This document shows positions 14,826-22,928 of a DNA stretch of 64,000 bases, piece after piece; the first letter of the stretch is position 1, and each line of letters starts with the position of its first letter. Position numbers and translations under genes: made by a program. Location of the stretch: positions 1-64,000 of the forward strand of contig NZ_JAQPPK010000015.1 of the NCBI RefSeq assembly GCF_029952445.1, in the 5' to 3' direction. Origin of the DNA: Paenarthrobacter nitroguajacolicus (lineage in GTDB: Bacteria > Actinomycetota > Actinomycetes > Actinomycetales > Micrococcaceae). The notes below the pieces were generated by a model that saw only the letters and a list, made by a program, of their open reading frames with translations, did no database searches and was not told where the DNA came from.

Positions 14826-15974
14826 TCGTGCAGCGTCATCGTCGTCGAGTGAACGGCTGAGCAAGGACAGTCGGCTGGCAATGCGTGCGAGGTCCACCGG
14901 CAGGCCGGTGCCCGGCGCCTCGGTGCCCGTACCCACCTCCAAGTCCCAGTCCAATGGCCCCTTGCCTATCAGGAACAAGGTGATGTCCTGATCGTGCAGC
15001 ACGTCCACGACGTTGCTGAACCGTTGCCAGGCGGGCGCCGATGCTGCCGTGGACGCCGCAGGTGAGGGGACGCCGTCGATTACCCACGTGGTGAACGTTT
15101 CGGCCAGGACCAGGTAGTCGGACGTGGAGGTCAGCCCTCCGCACAACTCCTCGAATCCAAGCCAAAGGACCTCGGGATCTGAGTTCTTGACCACGATCGG
15201 TTGGGTTGTAGGGGTCAGTACCCGGCTTTGCGAGGCGGACGGGGCGAACAGGCCGAGCCGGCCAAGCTGCCGGGGCGTACCCGGCGTCACTATCCGTCCG
15301 GTCTTGAAGGATTCGAACCCTTGGGGTGGGTGGGACCCTGCGGCCGGGAAGCGTCGGAAGTCCGAGGACCCATCGATCTTCACAATGTCCATCATCTCCT
15401 TGATGGCCTCAATGGTGGGCAGGAAATGCTCGTGCCACAGGGGATTGGGCAGAAGATCGTCCGGTGCGTAATTCGAGGTGACCGCGAGCGGGATACGGCG
15501 CTGGGCGGCGGTGCGAAGGAGACGCGCTATAAACATGCCGTCACCAACATCGTGGACGTGGAATTCGTCGAAGAAAAGCACGTCGATGCCCTCAAGCAGC
15601 GTGTCCACCGAATGCTGGATGGCCGTTGCGCTGCCTGCATGCGGATCGTGGGTACCCGCGTGGAGCTTGCGGAAGAAGTCATGGAAATGCACGCGCCGTT
15701 TGCGCACTCCCAAGTGTGCGTAGAAGCTGTCCATCAACCACGTCTTTCCGCGGCCCACCGGCCCGTGGAGGTAGAGGCTCCGTGGCGCCTTCCGGGAAAG
15801 GGTCCGACGCCGGACCGTCACCTCCGCGCCCAGGGCCGCCAGCCGCCCGGCTGCTTGCCGCTGGCTTTCTTCCAGCGCAAAGCCCGAGCGCCCGGCGTCG
15901 AGGACTATCCCGTCAAGCAACGTCCTGGCAGTGTCCTGCGCTGCCCGCGGAGCCGGCCTCAAAAGAGGCGTCAC
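14805..15974 (-). CDS. zapE: AFG1/ZapE-family cell division ATPase
   Basis: A 389-residue AAA-type P-loop ATPase. Walker A GPVGRGKTWLMD (about residue 75), Walker B DVLFFDEFHVHDVGDG and the sensor-like AVTSNYAPDDLLPNPLWHE identify the AFG1/ZapE family; E. coli ZapE contacts FtsZ at the late divisome, and mitochondrial relatives aid turnover of respiratory subunits. The middle holds a family insertion. The GTG start overlaps the upstream corA stop by four bases, so translation is coupled. The C-terminus is acidic. Confidence 0.9.
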   Translation of the reverse strand: MTPLLRPAPRAAQDTARTLLDGIVLDAGRSGFALEESQRQAAGRLAALGAEVTVRRRTLSRKAPRSLYLHGPVGRGKTWLMDSFYAHLGVRKRRVHFHDFFRKLHAGTHDPHAGSATAIQHSVDTLLEGIDVLFFDEFHVHDVGDGMFIARLLRTAAQRRIPLAVTSNYAPDDLLPNPLWHEHFLPTIEAIKEMMDIVKIDGSSDFRRFPAAGSHPPQGFESFKTGRIVTPGTPRQLGRLGLFAPSASQSRVLTPTTQPIVVKNSDPEVLWLGFEELCGGLTSTSDYLVLAETFTTWVIDGVPSPAASTAASAPAWQRFSNVVDVLHDQDITLFLIGKGPLDWDLEVGTGTEAPGTGLPVDLARIASRLSLLSRSLDDDDAAREEAAGS

Positions 15975-16966
15975 AGCCAGCCTTTGCGTTTGAAGATGAG
16001 GTACATGAGCAGCGCCGCGCCCACCATGAGGCCGATGGCCATGGGGTAGCCGAAGTCCCAGTGGAGTTCGGGCATGTTGTCGAAGTTCATCCCGTAGATT
16101 CCGGCCACGAACGACGGCGCGAAGAGGATGGCGGCCCAGGAGGAGATCTTCTTGACCTGCTCGTTTTGGGCGGCACTGGCCTCATTTTGCCGGTTGGCGG
16201 TCAGCGTGCCGTCCAACGTCAACGCGTTCTGGAGCAAATCCCTGAAAGAGTTCACCCGGGAAATGACGCGCTGCACGTGGTCTTCGACATCCCGGAGGGA
16301 ACGCTGCAGCTCGATGTCCACGCCATATTTTTCAAAGCCCTTCTCCAGCAAGGACATGACGTCGGGGAGGGGCTGGATGGCGCGCTGGAACTGGATGACT
16401 TCGCGGGCGAGTTCGTAGATCCTTCGGGACACGGCGCTGTCGCCGCTGAAGAGTTGGTCTTCGATCTCGTCGATGTCGTTCTCCAAACCCGCAACCACGG
16501 GCGCGTAGTCATCCACTACCTGGTCCAGGAGAGCGTAGAGGACCGCTTCGGGGCCGTGGCACAACAGGTCCGGCCGGGCTTCCAACCTGTGGCGGACACG
16601 CGCTACTCCGCCGGTTTCGGCATGGCGGATGGTCACCACGAAGTTGGAGCCGGTGAAGATGTGCAGCTCTCCGAACTCCACGGATTCGGTGTCGTCCAGA
16701 TACCTCGCGGGCCGCAGGACGGTGAACAAGCTGCTGTCATAGCGTTCAATCTTGGGCCGCTGATGGGCTGAAACGGCATCCTCCACGGCGAGCCTGTGCA
16801 GGCCGAACTCCTTGGCTACCGCAGCCATTTCTTCCTGGGTAGGGCGATAGAGGCCGATCCAGGCCATGCCACCGTGTTTGGCCAGGGTCTCGAAGGTCTG
16901 CTCGAGGCTGTGCGGGGTGGCTGTGCGGACGCCGTCCACGTAAACGGCGTTGTCGATAATGGTCAC
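15971..16966 (-). CDS. corA: CorA-family Mg2+/Co2+ transporter
   Basis: A 331-residue divalent cation channel subunit (pentameric in the family). A large cytoplasmic alpha/beta and helical domain is followed by two C-terminal membrane helices; the first ends with the pore signature YGMNF and the loop carries MPELHW. The very C-terminus is basic (FKRKGWL). GTG 16966 is chosen over a further-upstream frame because a TAGCGT box sits seven bases before it and the protein then begins with the usual short N-terminal strand. It is followed without gap by zapE and preceded by a DUF1761 gene whose stop codon lies inside the -10 box. Confidence 0.93.
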   Translation of the reverse strand: MTIIDNAVYVDGVRTATPHSLEQTFETLAKHGGMAWIGLYRPTQEEMAAVAKEFGLHRLAVEDAVSAHQRPKIERYDSSLFTVLRPARYLDDTESVEFGELHIFTGSNFVVTIRHAETGGVARVRHRLEARPDLLCHGPEAVLYALLDQVVDDYAPVVAGLENDIDEIEDQLFSGDSAVSRRIYELAREVIQFQRAIQPLPDVMSLLEKGFEKYGVDIELQRSLRDVEDHVQRVISRVNSFRDLLQNALTLDGTLTANRQNEASAAQNEQVKKISSWAAILFAPSFVAGIYGMNFDNMPELHWDFGYPMAIGLMVGAALLMYLIFKRKGWL

Positions 16967-16979
16967 AGGTTGAACGCTA
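16966..16979 (-). promoter_or_regulatory. corA -10 box overlapping upstream stop codon
   Basis: On the minus strand TAGCGT (16979-16974) is followed by seven bases and GTG 16966. The first three bases of the box are the TAG stop codon of the DUF1761 gene. Confidence 0.5.
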
Positions 16980-17402
16980 CTGCATGGCCCCGATGATGGC
17001 GCCCGCAACAGTCATGGCAACGATGTCGTGCCCTGAATCGATCACGGTCACGGCCGAGGGACGCCCTGCAAAGCCGTTGTGGATCACGTGGCCGCCGGCG
17101 CGGAACACCACGGCGAGGATCAGGGCGAAGAGGGCGCCTGCCCAGAACGTGTTCAGCTCCAATGCGCTGACCAGGATGGCCAGGAGGATGCTGGTCACGG
17201 CAGCAGCGAGCATCATGGGCACCCAAATCCCCGCGCCGCCTTCGATGTTCTTGAGGTCGTCCTCGGTCTTGCCGATCGCCTGCATCCACCTGCGTCCAAG
17301 AACGGCCGGCATGTACCAGACGAATCCGATCACCATGCTTGAAACGAAGGCCAGAAGAACAGCGAACCAGTTGATGTGGGAGATGTGTGAGAGCCAATCC
17401 AT
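16977..17402 (-). CDS. DUF1761 membrane protein
   Basis: A 141-residue protein with four hydrophobic helices. INWFAVLLAFVSSMVIGFVWYMP at the N-terminus and LGRRWMQAIGKTEDDLKN in the first loop are typical of DUF1761. A further helix region (WVPMMLAAAVTSILLAILV) and a conserved end (TVIDSGHDIVAMTVAGAIIGA) complete the domain. Function is unknown. The ATG has a TAGGAT box seven bases upstream. It precedes corA and zapE on the same strand. Confidence 0.85.
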   Translation of the reverse strand: MDWLSHISHINWFAVLLAFVSSMVIGFVWYMPAVLGRRWMQAIGKTEDDLKNIEGGAGIWVPMMLAAAVTSILLAILVSALELNTFWAGALFALILAVVFRAGGHVIHNGFAGRPSAVTVIDSGHDIVAMTVAGAIIGAMQ

Positions 17403-17415
17403 GCCTAAGATCCTA
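17402..17415 (-). promoter_or_regulatory. DUF1761 gene -10 box, leaderless start
   Basis: On the minus strand TAGGAT (17415-17410), seven bases, then ATG 17402. Confidence 0.5.
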
Positions 17416-17421
17416 GTTTGT

Positions 17422-17955
17422 TCAGGCCTCCGCCCCCGGGCTCTGGTTGTCGTTCCTGCCGCGTGTTGGTGTTGCTGCCATCCGCCCGATGAGCGGCTCT
17501 GTGCGGTAGGGGATGTGCGTGTGAAGTGCCAGCACCGTCTCGGTCCGGATGACTCCCTTGGTGCGCAGGACCGATCGCAAAGCGGACTGCAGATTGTGGG
17601 TATCCGTTGCTACTACGCGGCACCACAGGTCCCCGCGCCCGGAGATTTCATGCACCTCAAGGACCTGGGGAATGAGGCGCAAGGCGCCAATTACGCCGTC
17701 GAGTTCGCGGTGGGTGACTTCAATTGTGACGAAAGCGACGACGTCGTAACCCACCTTTTCGAGGTCGACCTCCCGTCCAGCGGCCTGCAGGACGCCGGTG
17801 CGCAGCAGGCGCTTAAGCCGGCTTTGGGCGGTGTTCCGCGCGATGCCCAGCCCGTCACTCAATTCGGCGATCTGGATACGGGGGTCCTTGATGAGTTCCA
17901 GCAGGATCTTCAGGTCCATGGGGTCGAGGGTGTTCAAATGGTCACTCCAGATCAC
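17422..17955 (-). CDS. Lrp/AsnC-family regulator
   Basis: A 177-residue Lrp/AsnC-type regulator. The N-terminal winged helix (ELSDGLGIARNTAQSRLKRLLRTGVL, split over residues about 30-58) is followed by a RAM ligand-binding domain with VGYDVVAFVTIEV and the glycine turn EISGRGDLWCRVVATD. The C-terminal 25 residues are a polar tail. It starts at GTG 17955; ATG 17919 is possible. It is divergent from an MFS transporter at 18110, with a textbook-like TTGAG...CTCAA dyad between, so it probably controls both. An amino-acid or related ligand is likely for the family. Confidence 0.9.
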   Translation of the reverse strand: MIWSDHLNTLDPMDLKILLELIKDPRIQIAELSDGLGIARNTAQSRLKRLLRTGVLQAAGREVDLEKVGYDVVAFVTIEVTHRELDGVIGALRLIPQVLEVHEISGRGDLWCRVVATDTHNLQSALRSVLRTKGVIRTETVLALHTHIPYRTEPLIGRMAATPTRGRNDNQSPGAEA

Positions 17956-17970
17956 TCGGCTACTACGTCT

Positions 17971-17987
17971 TTGAGTATTTTGCTCAA
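17971..17987. promoter_or_regulatory. Lrp-type operator
   Basis: TTGAG-tattttg-CTCAA, a 17-base dyad with A/T-rich centre, lies 16 bases upstream of the Lrp/AsnC start in the divergent intergenic region with the MFS gene. Size and composition match Lrp/AsnC operators. Confidence 0.6.
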
Positions 17988-18109
17988 TCCTTGCACCTTT
18001 GCAGCTCTTGAAGATCAGTGCTCCTGCATTCTATTGCCATCACTAATTGGCCGGACCTGCGCTTCCCACAAGGAAACCAAAGCCGGCAACTGAGTCCGAA
18101 GGCATGGAA

Positions 18110-19345
18110 ATGACTGTCTTGAGCGAACTCCGCATGCGTCCGGCCACCGCCGAACGCTGGGGATGGGATGCCTCCACCACGGCAAGGCTGGTCCTGGCCG
18201 GGGTTGTGATCTTTACGTTGCTGGTGGGCGCCAACCTGGCCACACCCCTGTACCCCTTGCTTCAAGCCAGGATCGGCCTGTCCTCACTCGATGTGACCGT
18301 GGCTTTTTCCAGCTATGTGCTGGCGCTGGTCGCCGTGCTCATGGTGGCCGGACACTGGTCGGACCACATTGGGCGGCGGGCAGCGTTGGTCCTGGCAGTG
18401 CTGGTGGGCCTGATGGGCGGGGTGATCTTCGCCAATGCCGATTCGTTGCTTTCCCTTAGCGCGGGCCGGGCGCTGCAAGGTGTTGCGGTAGGGCTCGCCA
18501 CCGGAGCCAGTTCGGCAGCCCTGCGGGAGTTGCTGCCCCAACGCCCGGATTGGGCATCCCGCTTCACCCTGCTTTCCTCGGCAGGCGGCGTGGCCGCCGG
18601 TCCTGCCATCGGCGGTCTCTTGTCACTCTTGCCTGACCCTACCCGCACGCCCTACTACGTCCATTCAGCGGTGCTGCTGGCGGCGCTCATTCCGTTGTGG
18701 CTCCTGAAAGCAAGGCCCGCGATCGCCCCAGCGGCAGGTCCCAAAGCCCACAGGGTCCTGGCCCCGCGCAAACCGTCCATCTCACAGGATGCCAGGGGCG
18801 CTTTCTGGATGGCAGCGGCAACGGGATTCCTGAGTTTTGCGGTGTTCGGCTTCTGCTTGTCGCTGGCGCCGGGGTACTTCGCCACAGTGGTTCACGCGGA
18901 CTCCCGGCCCCTGATTGGTGTGTTGGCCGGCATCACATTGGGCGCTTCAGCGCTCAGCCAGTTGCTGGGGGTGCGCGGGCGCTTTGTTGTCCCCGTAGCG
19001 CTCGCGGTGCTGGGCGTATCCGTAGTCCTGGTGGGCGCTGCCGCAGCGTGGTCAAGTCCTTGGCTGTTGGTGGCCGCGAGCATCACCGCCGGGTTTGGCC
19101 AGGGCGTTGCCTTCCGGCAGGTATTCAACGAGGTCGCTGGAAAAGTGGAGGCCGCCCGTCACGCCCAAGTCATCAGCACGGTCTACGTCATTACGTATCT
19201 GGGCAGCGCCGTTCCGGTGATTGGGCTGGGAATCGCAGTCACGGCGTTGGGCCTGCAGACCGCCGTCGTGGGTTTCACTGCGCTGTGCGGCGTTGCGGCT
19301 CTGACGTTGGCGGCAGTGTCCATGAGGAGTGCACTGCGCGGCTGA
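18110..19345 (+). CDS. MFS transporter (12 TM)
   Basis: A 411-residue major facilitator with about 12 helices. The first helix (LVLAGVVIFTLLVGANLATP) leads to LYPLLQARIGLS and motif A-like GHWSDHIGRRAALV. A poly-Ala/Lys-containing central loop divides two six-helix halves. ATG 18110 has GAAGG nine bases upstream; ATG 18104 is the alternative. It is divergent from an Lrp/AsnC regulator with a shared operator-like dyad, suggesting export of an amino acid or amino-acid-like compound, but the substrate is not shown by sequence. Confidence 0.87.
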   Translation: MTVLSELRMRPATAERWGWDASTTARLVLAGVVIFTLLVGANLATPLYPLLQARIGLSSLDVTVAFSSYVLALVAVLMVAGHWSDHIGRRAALVLAVLVGLMGGVIFANADSLLSLSAGRALQGVAVGLATGASSAALRELLPQRPDWASRFTLLSSAGGVAAGPAIGGLLSLLPDPTRTPYYVHSAVLLAALIPLWLLKARPAIAPAAGPKAHRVLAPRKPSISQDARGAFWMAAATGFLSFAVFGFCLSLAPGYFATVVHADSRPLIGVLAGITLGASALSQLLGVRGRFVVPVALAVLGVSVVLVGAAAAWSSPWLLVAASITAGFGQGVAFRQVFNEVAGKVEAARHAQVISTVYVITYLGSAVPVIGLGIAVTALGLQTAVVGFTALCGVAALTLAAVSMRSALRG

Positions 19346-19365
19346 TGGCCGGAGGGCCTGGGGGA

Positions 19366-19872
19366 TTATTCGGGCAGCGGTCCACGGTTGCCGGGAATGT
19401 GCTGGAATACCATGGTGGTTTCCGTGTGGCCAACCACCGGGTCTGTGGCCAGGTTGTCCAGGAGCCAATTGCGGAGGTCGTCCGTATTTGCGACGGCGAT
19501 GTGCAGCAGGTAGTCCACGGAACCGGTGGTGTGGAACGTCGAAATAACCGCCGGAAGCTTGGGCACGCGGGCTGTGAAGCGGTCGATCTGGTCACGGTCG
19601 TGGGCGCGAAGGCGGACAGCGATCAACGCCTGCACTGAGCGTCCAATGGCCGGCAGGCTCAGCACGGCTTCGAAGCCTTCAATGATGCCGCGCTCGGACA
19701 AGGCCCTGGTTCGCATCAGCGCCGTGGACGGGGCGATCCCCACGAGTTCCGCCAACTGCTTGTTCGAAATGCGGGCATCATCGACCAAGGCTGCGAGGAT
19801 TCGCTCGTCGATGGCGTCCAACGGCTCTGCGCTGCCCGTGCTTGACCGAACATTCTTCGTGGGGTTGCTCAC
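19366..19872 (-). CDS. Lrp/AsnC-family regulator (second)
   Basis: A 168-residue Lrp/AsnC protein. After a Ser-rich leader the HTH reads LDAIDERILAALVDDARISN and AELVGIAPSTALMRTRALSERG; the RAM domain contains GRSVQALIAVRLRAHDRD and the turn TTGSVDYLLHIAVANTDDL. GTG 19872 has AGGAGG upstream. It converges on the MFS gene at 18110-19345 with 20 bp between the stops. Its target is not evident from the neighbours; the family usually controls amino-acid metabolism or transport. Confidence 0.9.
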   Translation of the reverse strand: MSNPTKNVRSSTGSAEPLDAIDERILAALVDDARISNKQLAELVGIAPSTALMRTRALSERGIIEGFEAVLSLPAIGRSVQALIAVRLRAHDRDQIDRFTARVPKLPAVISTFHTTGSVDYLLHIAVANTDDLRNWLLDNLATDPVVGHTETTMVFQHIPGNRGPLPE

Positions 19873-19926
19873 GGATCCTCCTGAAATTGCCTTTCACCCA
19901 TCCTAAGCGGTGAATTCTTCAGGTGA

Positions 19927-20568
19927 CTATCGTTTTGCGGGCTTGGCGCGAGCCCTCCGTCGGTCCAAGCGCTGGAGCGGTTCGCTGAGCAGCATCAGCA
20001 GCAGCGGCAGGTTTCCCGCGGAAGGGACCACGACGGCCAGAAGCAGCGCAGCGAGGAAAAGCCCGGCAACGATGGCGCCGGCCCGGATCCCCGAGCGCGT
20101 CTCAACAGGATCCATGTCGTGGAGATCGGGATGCGATCTGAGGTACAAGCGTGCCAACAGGAGCATCAGGCTGGTACCAAACAATGTTCCGATGTACACC
20201 AAGGGCTGGGCCCAGTCGGCGTCCATCTGCGTGGAGAGCGATGTTGCCACAGGCATCACCACTATGAAGAACATCCAGGCGACGGTCAGCCACAGCAAGC
20301 CGGTATCGATATGGCGGACTTTGCGGAACAGCCGGTGGTGGTGCAACCAGAAGACGGCAATGAGGATGAAGCTGAGGGCAAAACCCAGGAGCGCAAACTG
20401 TTGCTCCGCGAGCCACGCGGCCGTGGTTCCGTGGTGATCCGCCAGTTCCCCAACGCTCTCCATGAGGGGAAGGATCAGCAGGGTCAAGGCAATCGCCACC
20501 ACGGCATCGGTAAACGCCTGCAATCGTTCCGGCGACGACAAATCCCGTGATTTCGCGAGCTGTGTCAT
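19927..20568 (-). CDS. TMEM175/DUF1211-family potassium channel-like protein
   Basis: A 213-residue membrane protein with about six helices. The first helix carries the family hallmark RLQAFTDAVVAIALTLLIL (the (F/T)(S/T)D filter-like motif), and LIAVFWLHHHRLFRKV is the conserved second region. Bacterial TMEM175 proteins form tetrameric K+-selective channels lacking the usual selectivity filter. The C-terminus is basic. A perfect TACAAT box lies seven bases before the ATG. It stands alone between the Lrp gene and an MFS gene. Confidence 0.85.
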   Translation of the reverse strand: MTQLAKSRDLSSPERLQAFTDAVVAIALTLLILPLMESVGELADHHGTTAAWLAEQQFALLGFALSFILIAVFWLHHHRLFRKVRHIDTGLLWLTVAWMFFIVVMPVATSLSTQMDADWAQPLVYIGTLFGTSLMLLLARLYLRSHPDLHDMDPVETRSGIRAGAIVAGLFLAALLLAVVVPSAGNLPLLLMLLSEPLQRLDRRRARAKPAKR

Positions 20569-20581
20569 GCCTCCGATTGTA
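20568..20581 (-). promoter_or_regulatory. TMEM175-like gene -10 box, leaderless start
   Basis: On the minus strand TACAAT (20581-20576), seven bases, ATG 20568. CGGAGG lies between them, so an SD role at very short spacing cannot be excluded. Confidence 0.5.
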
Positions 20582-20599
20582 GGACCAGCCGGGCCGGAA

Positions 20600-21844
20600 T
20601 CAGGGTGATTGCCGCGGCCGTCGGTGAACCGCCAAGGTGACTGCCGCCGTCGTGCAGGAAAGGGCGATGACGCCCACCGCCAAAGCTGTCCAGCCGAAAC
20701 CTTGGAACACCAGCCCTCCAGCCCAGCCGATAACGCTGGAACCGAGGTAATAGGAGAGGTTGTAAAGCGATGCCGCCTGGGCCCGGCCGGTGGTGGCGAT
20801 GGCCCCGGTCCAGCCTGAACCTACGCTGTGGGCCGCGAAGAAGCCGCCGGTGAAAATGACCAGCCCGGCCAGGATGGCTGCAAGATTCTCCACCAGCGTC
20901 AAAGTCAGCCCGGCCGACAGAATGACTATCCCGGCTAGCAGAACGTTGCGTCGTCCAAACCTGGTGGTGAGCCCGGCTGCCCATCGGGAGCTCACGGTGC
21001 CTGACAAGTAGGCCAGGAAGATGAGGCTGACCACTGTGGCTGGCAGGCCGAAAGGTTCGGCGTGCAGGCGGAAGCCCAGGTAGTTGTAGACGGCGACGAA
21101 ACCACCCATGAGCAGGAACGCCTGCAGGTACAAAGACACCAGTTTCGGATTGCGTGAGTGTCCGCCCAGCGTGCGGATGGCGCCGCGGAAACCCGTGGCT
21201 GGAGCAGGCATGAAGCGCTGTTGTTTGGGAACGAGCACCAGGAACAGGACAGCGGAGACTGCAGCCAGCAAGGAAACGGCCAGGGCCGCCGCGCGCCAGC
21301 CCCATAATTCGCCGACAGGGCCTGCTACAAGTCGCCCGGCAAGGCCACCGAGGGTAGTGCCTGCGACATAGCTTCCGGCGGCCAGCGCGGTGTGGATTTT
21401 GGTGACTTCCTCATTGAGGTAGGCGATGGCGATGGCAGGAATGCCGCCCAAAGCCATGCCTTCGAGCATTCGCAGTCCCAACAGGACAGGAACTGTCGGA
21501 GCGAGCGGAACCAGCAGCCCCAGCAACGTAGCGGCCGCTATGCCGATGGTCATCGCACGCACGCGCCCGATCCTGTCAGCGACGAACGACCATGGCAGCA
21601 CAGTGACGGCGAGACCCACAGTGGCGAGGGAAATGCTGAGTGCGGCCTCTGCAGCCGTGATGTGCAGATCGGTGGCCATGAGCGGCAGCACAGCCTGCGT
21701 GGAGTACAGCTGGGCGAATGTCGCGACGCCGGCAAGGGCCAACGCCGCCAGAACGCGTCTGTAGCCAGAGGAACCCTTGGCATGGCCGTCCCAGCTACCG
21801 ACGGCTGGCACACGGCTGGTTCTGCCCGGGTTTGTTTTGCTCAC
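20600..21844 (-). CDS. MFS transporter, YnfM-like
   Basis: A 414-residue MFS protein with about 12 helices, of the YnfM / arabinose-efflux permease type. The first helix holds ALALAGVATFAQLYSTQAVL and the loop FVADRIGRVRAM is motif A. GTG 21844 is chosen because a TACGCT box sits six bases upstream and the protein then has a normal basic leader; the TTG at 21868 is weak. It is divergent from a LysR regulator, the same arrangement as E. coli ynfL-ynfM, so LysR control is likely. The substrate is unknown. Confidence 0.88.
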   Translation of the reverse strand: MSKTNPGRTSRVPAVGSWDGHAKGSSGYRRVLAALALAGVATFAQLYSTQAVLPLMATDLHITAAEAALSISLATVGLAVTVLPWSFVADRIGRVRAMTIGIAAATLLGLLVPLAPTVPVLLGLRMLEGMALGGIPAIAIAYLNEEVTKIHTALAAGSYVAGTTLGGLAGRLVAGPVGELWGWRAAALAVSLLAAVSAVLFLVLVPKQQRFMPAPATGFRGAIRTLGGHSRNPKLVSLYLQAFLLMGGFVAVYNYLGFRLHAEPFGLPATVVSLIFLAYLSGTVSSRWAAGLTTRFGRRNVLLAGIVILSAGLTLTLVENLAAILAGLVIFTGGFFAAHSVGSGWTGAIATTGRAQAASLYNLSYYLGSSVIGWAGGLVFQGFGWTALAVGVIALSCTTAAVTLAVHRRPRQSP

Positions 21845-21856
21845 CAGCCAAGCGTA
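21844..21856 (-). promoter_or_regulatory. MFS gene -10 box, leaderless start
   Basis: On the minus strand TACGCT (21856-21851), six bases, GTG 21844. Confidence 0.5.
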
Positions 21857-21880
21857 GGACGACCCCAACTACCCACACCA

Positions 21881-21916
21881 ATGCATGGGTTACTTATAAT
21901 TGATGCAGAATTGCAT
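21881..21916. promoter_or_regulatory. lysR promoter and ATGCA-type dyads
   Basis: A perfect TATAAT -10 box for the LysR gene (21895-21900) is flanked by ATGCAT (21881-21886) and by the dyad ATGCA-gaat-TGCAT (21903-21916). The sites overlap the LysR promoter and lie about 25-60 bases upstream of the MFS promoter, as expected for an autoregulated LysR pair. Confidence 0.5.
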
Positions 21917-21953
21917 GAGTTTGCGCGCCGACAATGAGTTGAAGGGGAACTTC

Positions 21954-22928
21954 GTGGAACCGGATCACCATCAGCTTGTCCAGCTCCTGCCGCTCCTCCC
22001 GGTCCTTGCAGAGCTGGGCCGCACCGAACACATGACGGAGACCGCTGAGATACTCGGGGTGCCGCAGTCGACGGTCAGCAGGGCTGTGGCCCGGGCCAGT
22101 GCGATCGTTGGCATGGATTTGCTCGTGCGCGATGGCCGCGGCATCCGGCTCACCTCCGCCGCCAAGGCCCTGCTTCCGTATATCGACGCTGCATTGGAGG
22201 ACTTCCAGGCCGGCCTGGACCGCGTACGCCATGAATCGGATGTGGTGCGGGGCCGGATCGGGGTTGCCTTTCAGCACACCTTTGGCGAAGCGACCCTTCC
22301 CCTCCTCATCAGCGCCTTCCGGGGCCGCCATCCCCATGCGGCCTTCGAACTCTGGCAGGGTCCCCGCGACGACTGCCTGCAGCACATGGCAAGCGGTGAG
22401 ATGGATTTCGCCTTGACGGCCCCCATCGCGCCGGAGGGCAGGGGCATCCGCTCCCACCCGCTGTATCGCGAGCCGCTCAGGGCCGTGCTGCACTACCGGC
22501 ATCCGTTGGCTGGGCGGTCCAGCGTGCATCTTTCAGAGCTGCGGCACGATCCCTATGTGACGCTCCCGGAAGGAGTCGGCCTCCGGGCGCTGGGGGAGGC
22601 CCTCTTGCGCGAAGCGGGCTTCCGGCCACGCATTGCCTTCGAGGTCCAGGAATCCACCTCAGCCCGCGGGTTGGTTTCAGCCGGCCTGGGGTTCAGCATC
22701 CTTCCGCCCGCTGGGCCCGGCTACGGGACGGGCCAGTTCCTGCCGGAGACCGAACTCGGGCTCGTTGAAGTGCCTATCGAGTCGGACTTGGCTTTCCGGC
22801 AAATCGGTATTGCCTGGCGGGCGCGGAACTTCGAGCCCGACGCCGTCCGGTTGTTCCGCGAACTGGTGGTGACCGAGGGTGGGGAACTCTTGGCCGAACT
22901 CGTCAGAGCCCGTTCAGGAACTCCGTGA
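21954..22928 (+). CDS. LysR-family transcriptional regulator
   Basis: A 324-residue LysR regulator. The N-terminal winged HTH (TETAEILGVPQSTVSRAVAR) is followed by the periplasmic-binding-like effector domain, starting VVRGRIGVAFQHTFGEATLP and ending in GLGFSILPP and QIGIAWRA. GTG 21954 has AAGGGG nine bases upstream and starts just before the HTH; earlier TTG/ATG codons lie in the promoter. It is divergent from the YnfM-like MFS gene. Its last 26 bases overlap the convergent nitronate monooxygenase gene. Confidence 0.92.
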   Translation: MEPDHHQLVQLLPLLPVLAELGRTEHMTETAEILGVPQSTVSRAVARASAIVGMDLLVRDGRGIRLTSAAKALLPYIDAALEDFQAGLDRVRHESDVVRGRIGVAFQHTFGEATLPLLISAFRGRHPHAAFELWQGPRDDCLQHMASGEMDFALTAPIAPEGRGIRSHPLYREPLRAVLHYRHPLAGRSSVHLSELRHDPYVTLPEGVGLRALGEALLREAGFRPRIAFEVQESTSARGLVSAGLGFSILPPAGPGYGTGQFLPETELGLVEVPIESDLAFRQIGIAWRARNFEPDAVRLFRELVVTEGGELLAELVRARSGTP

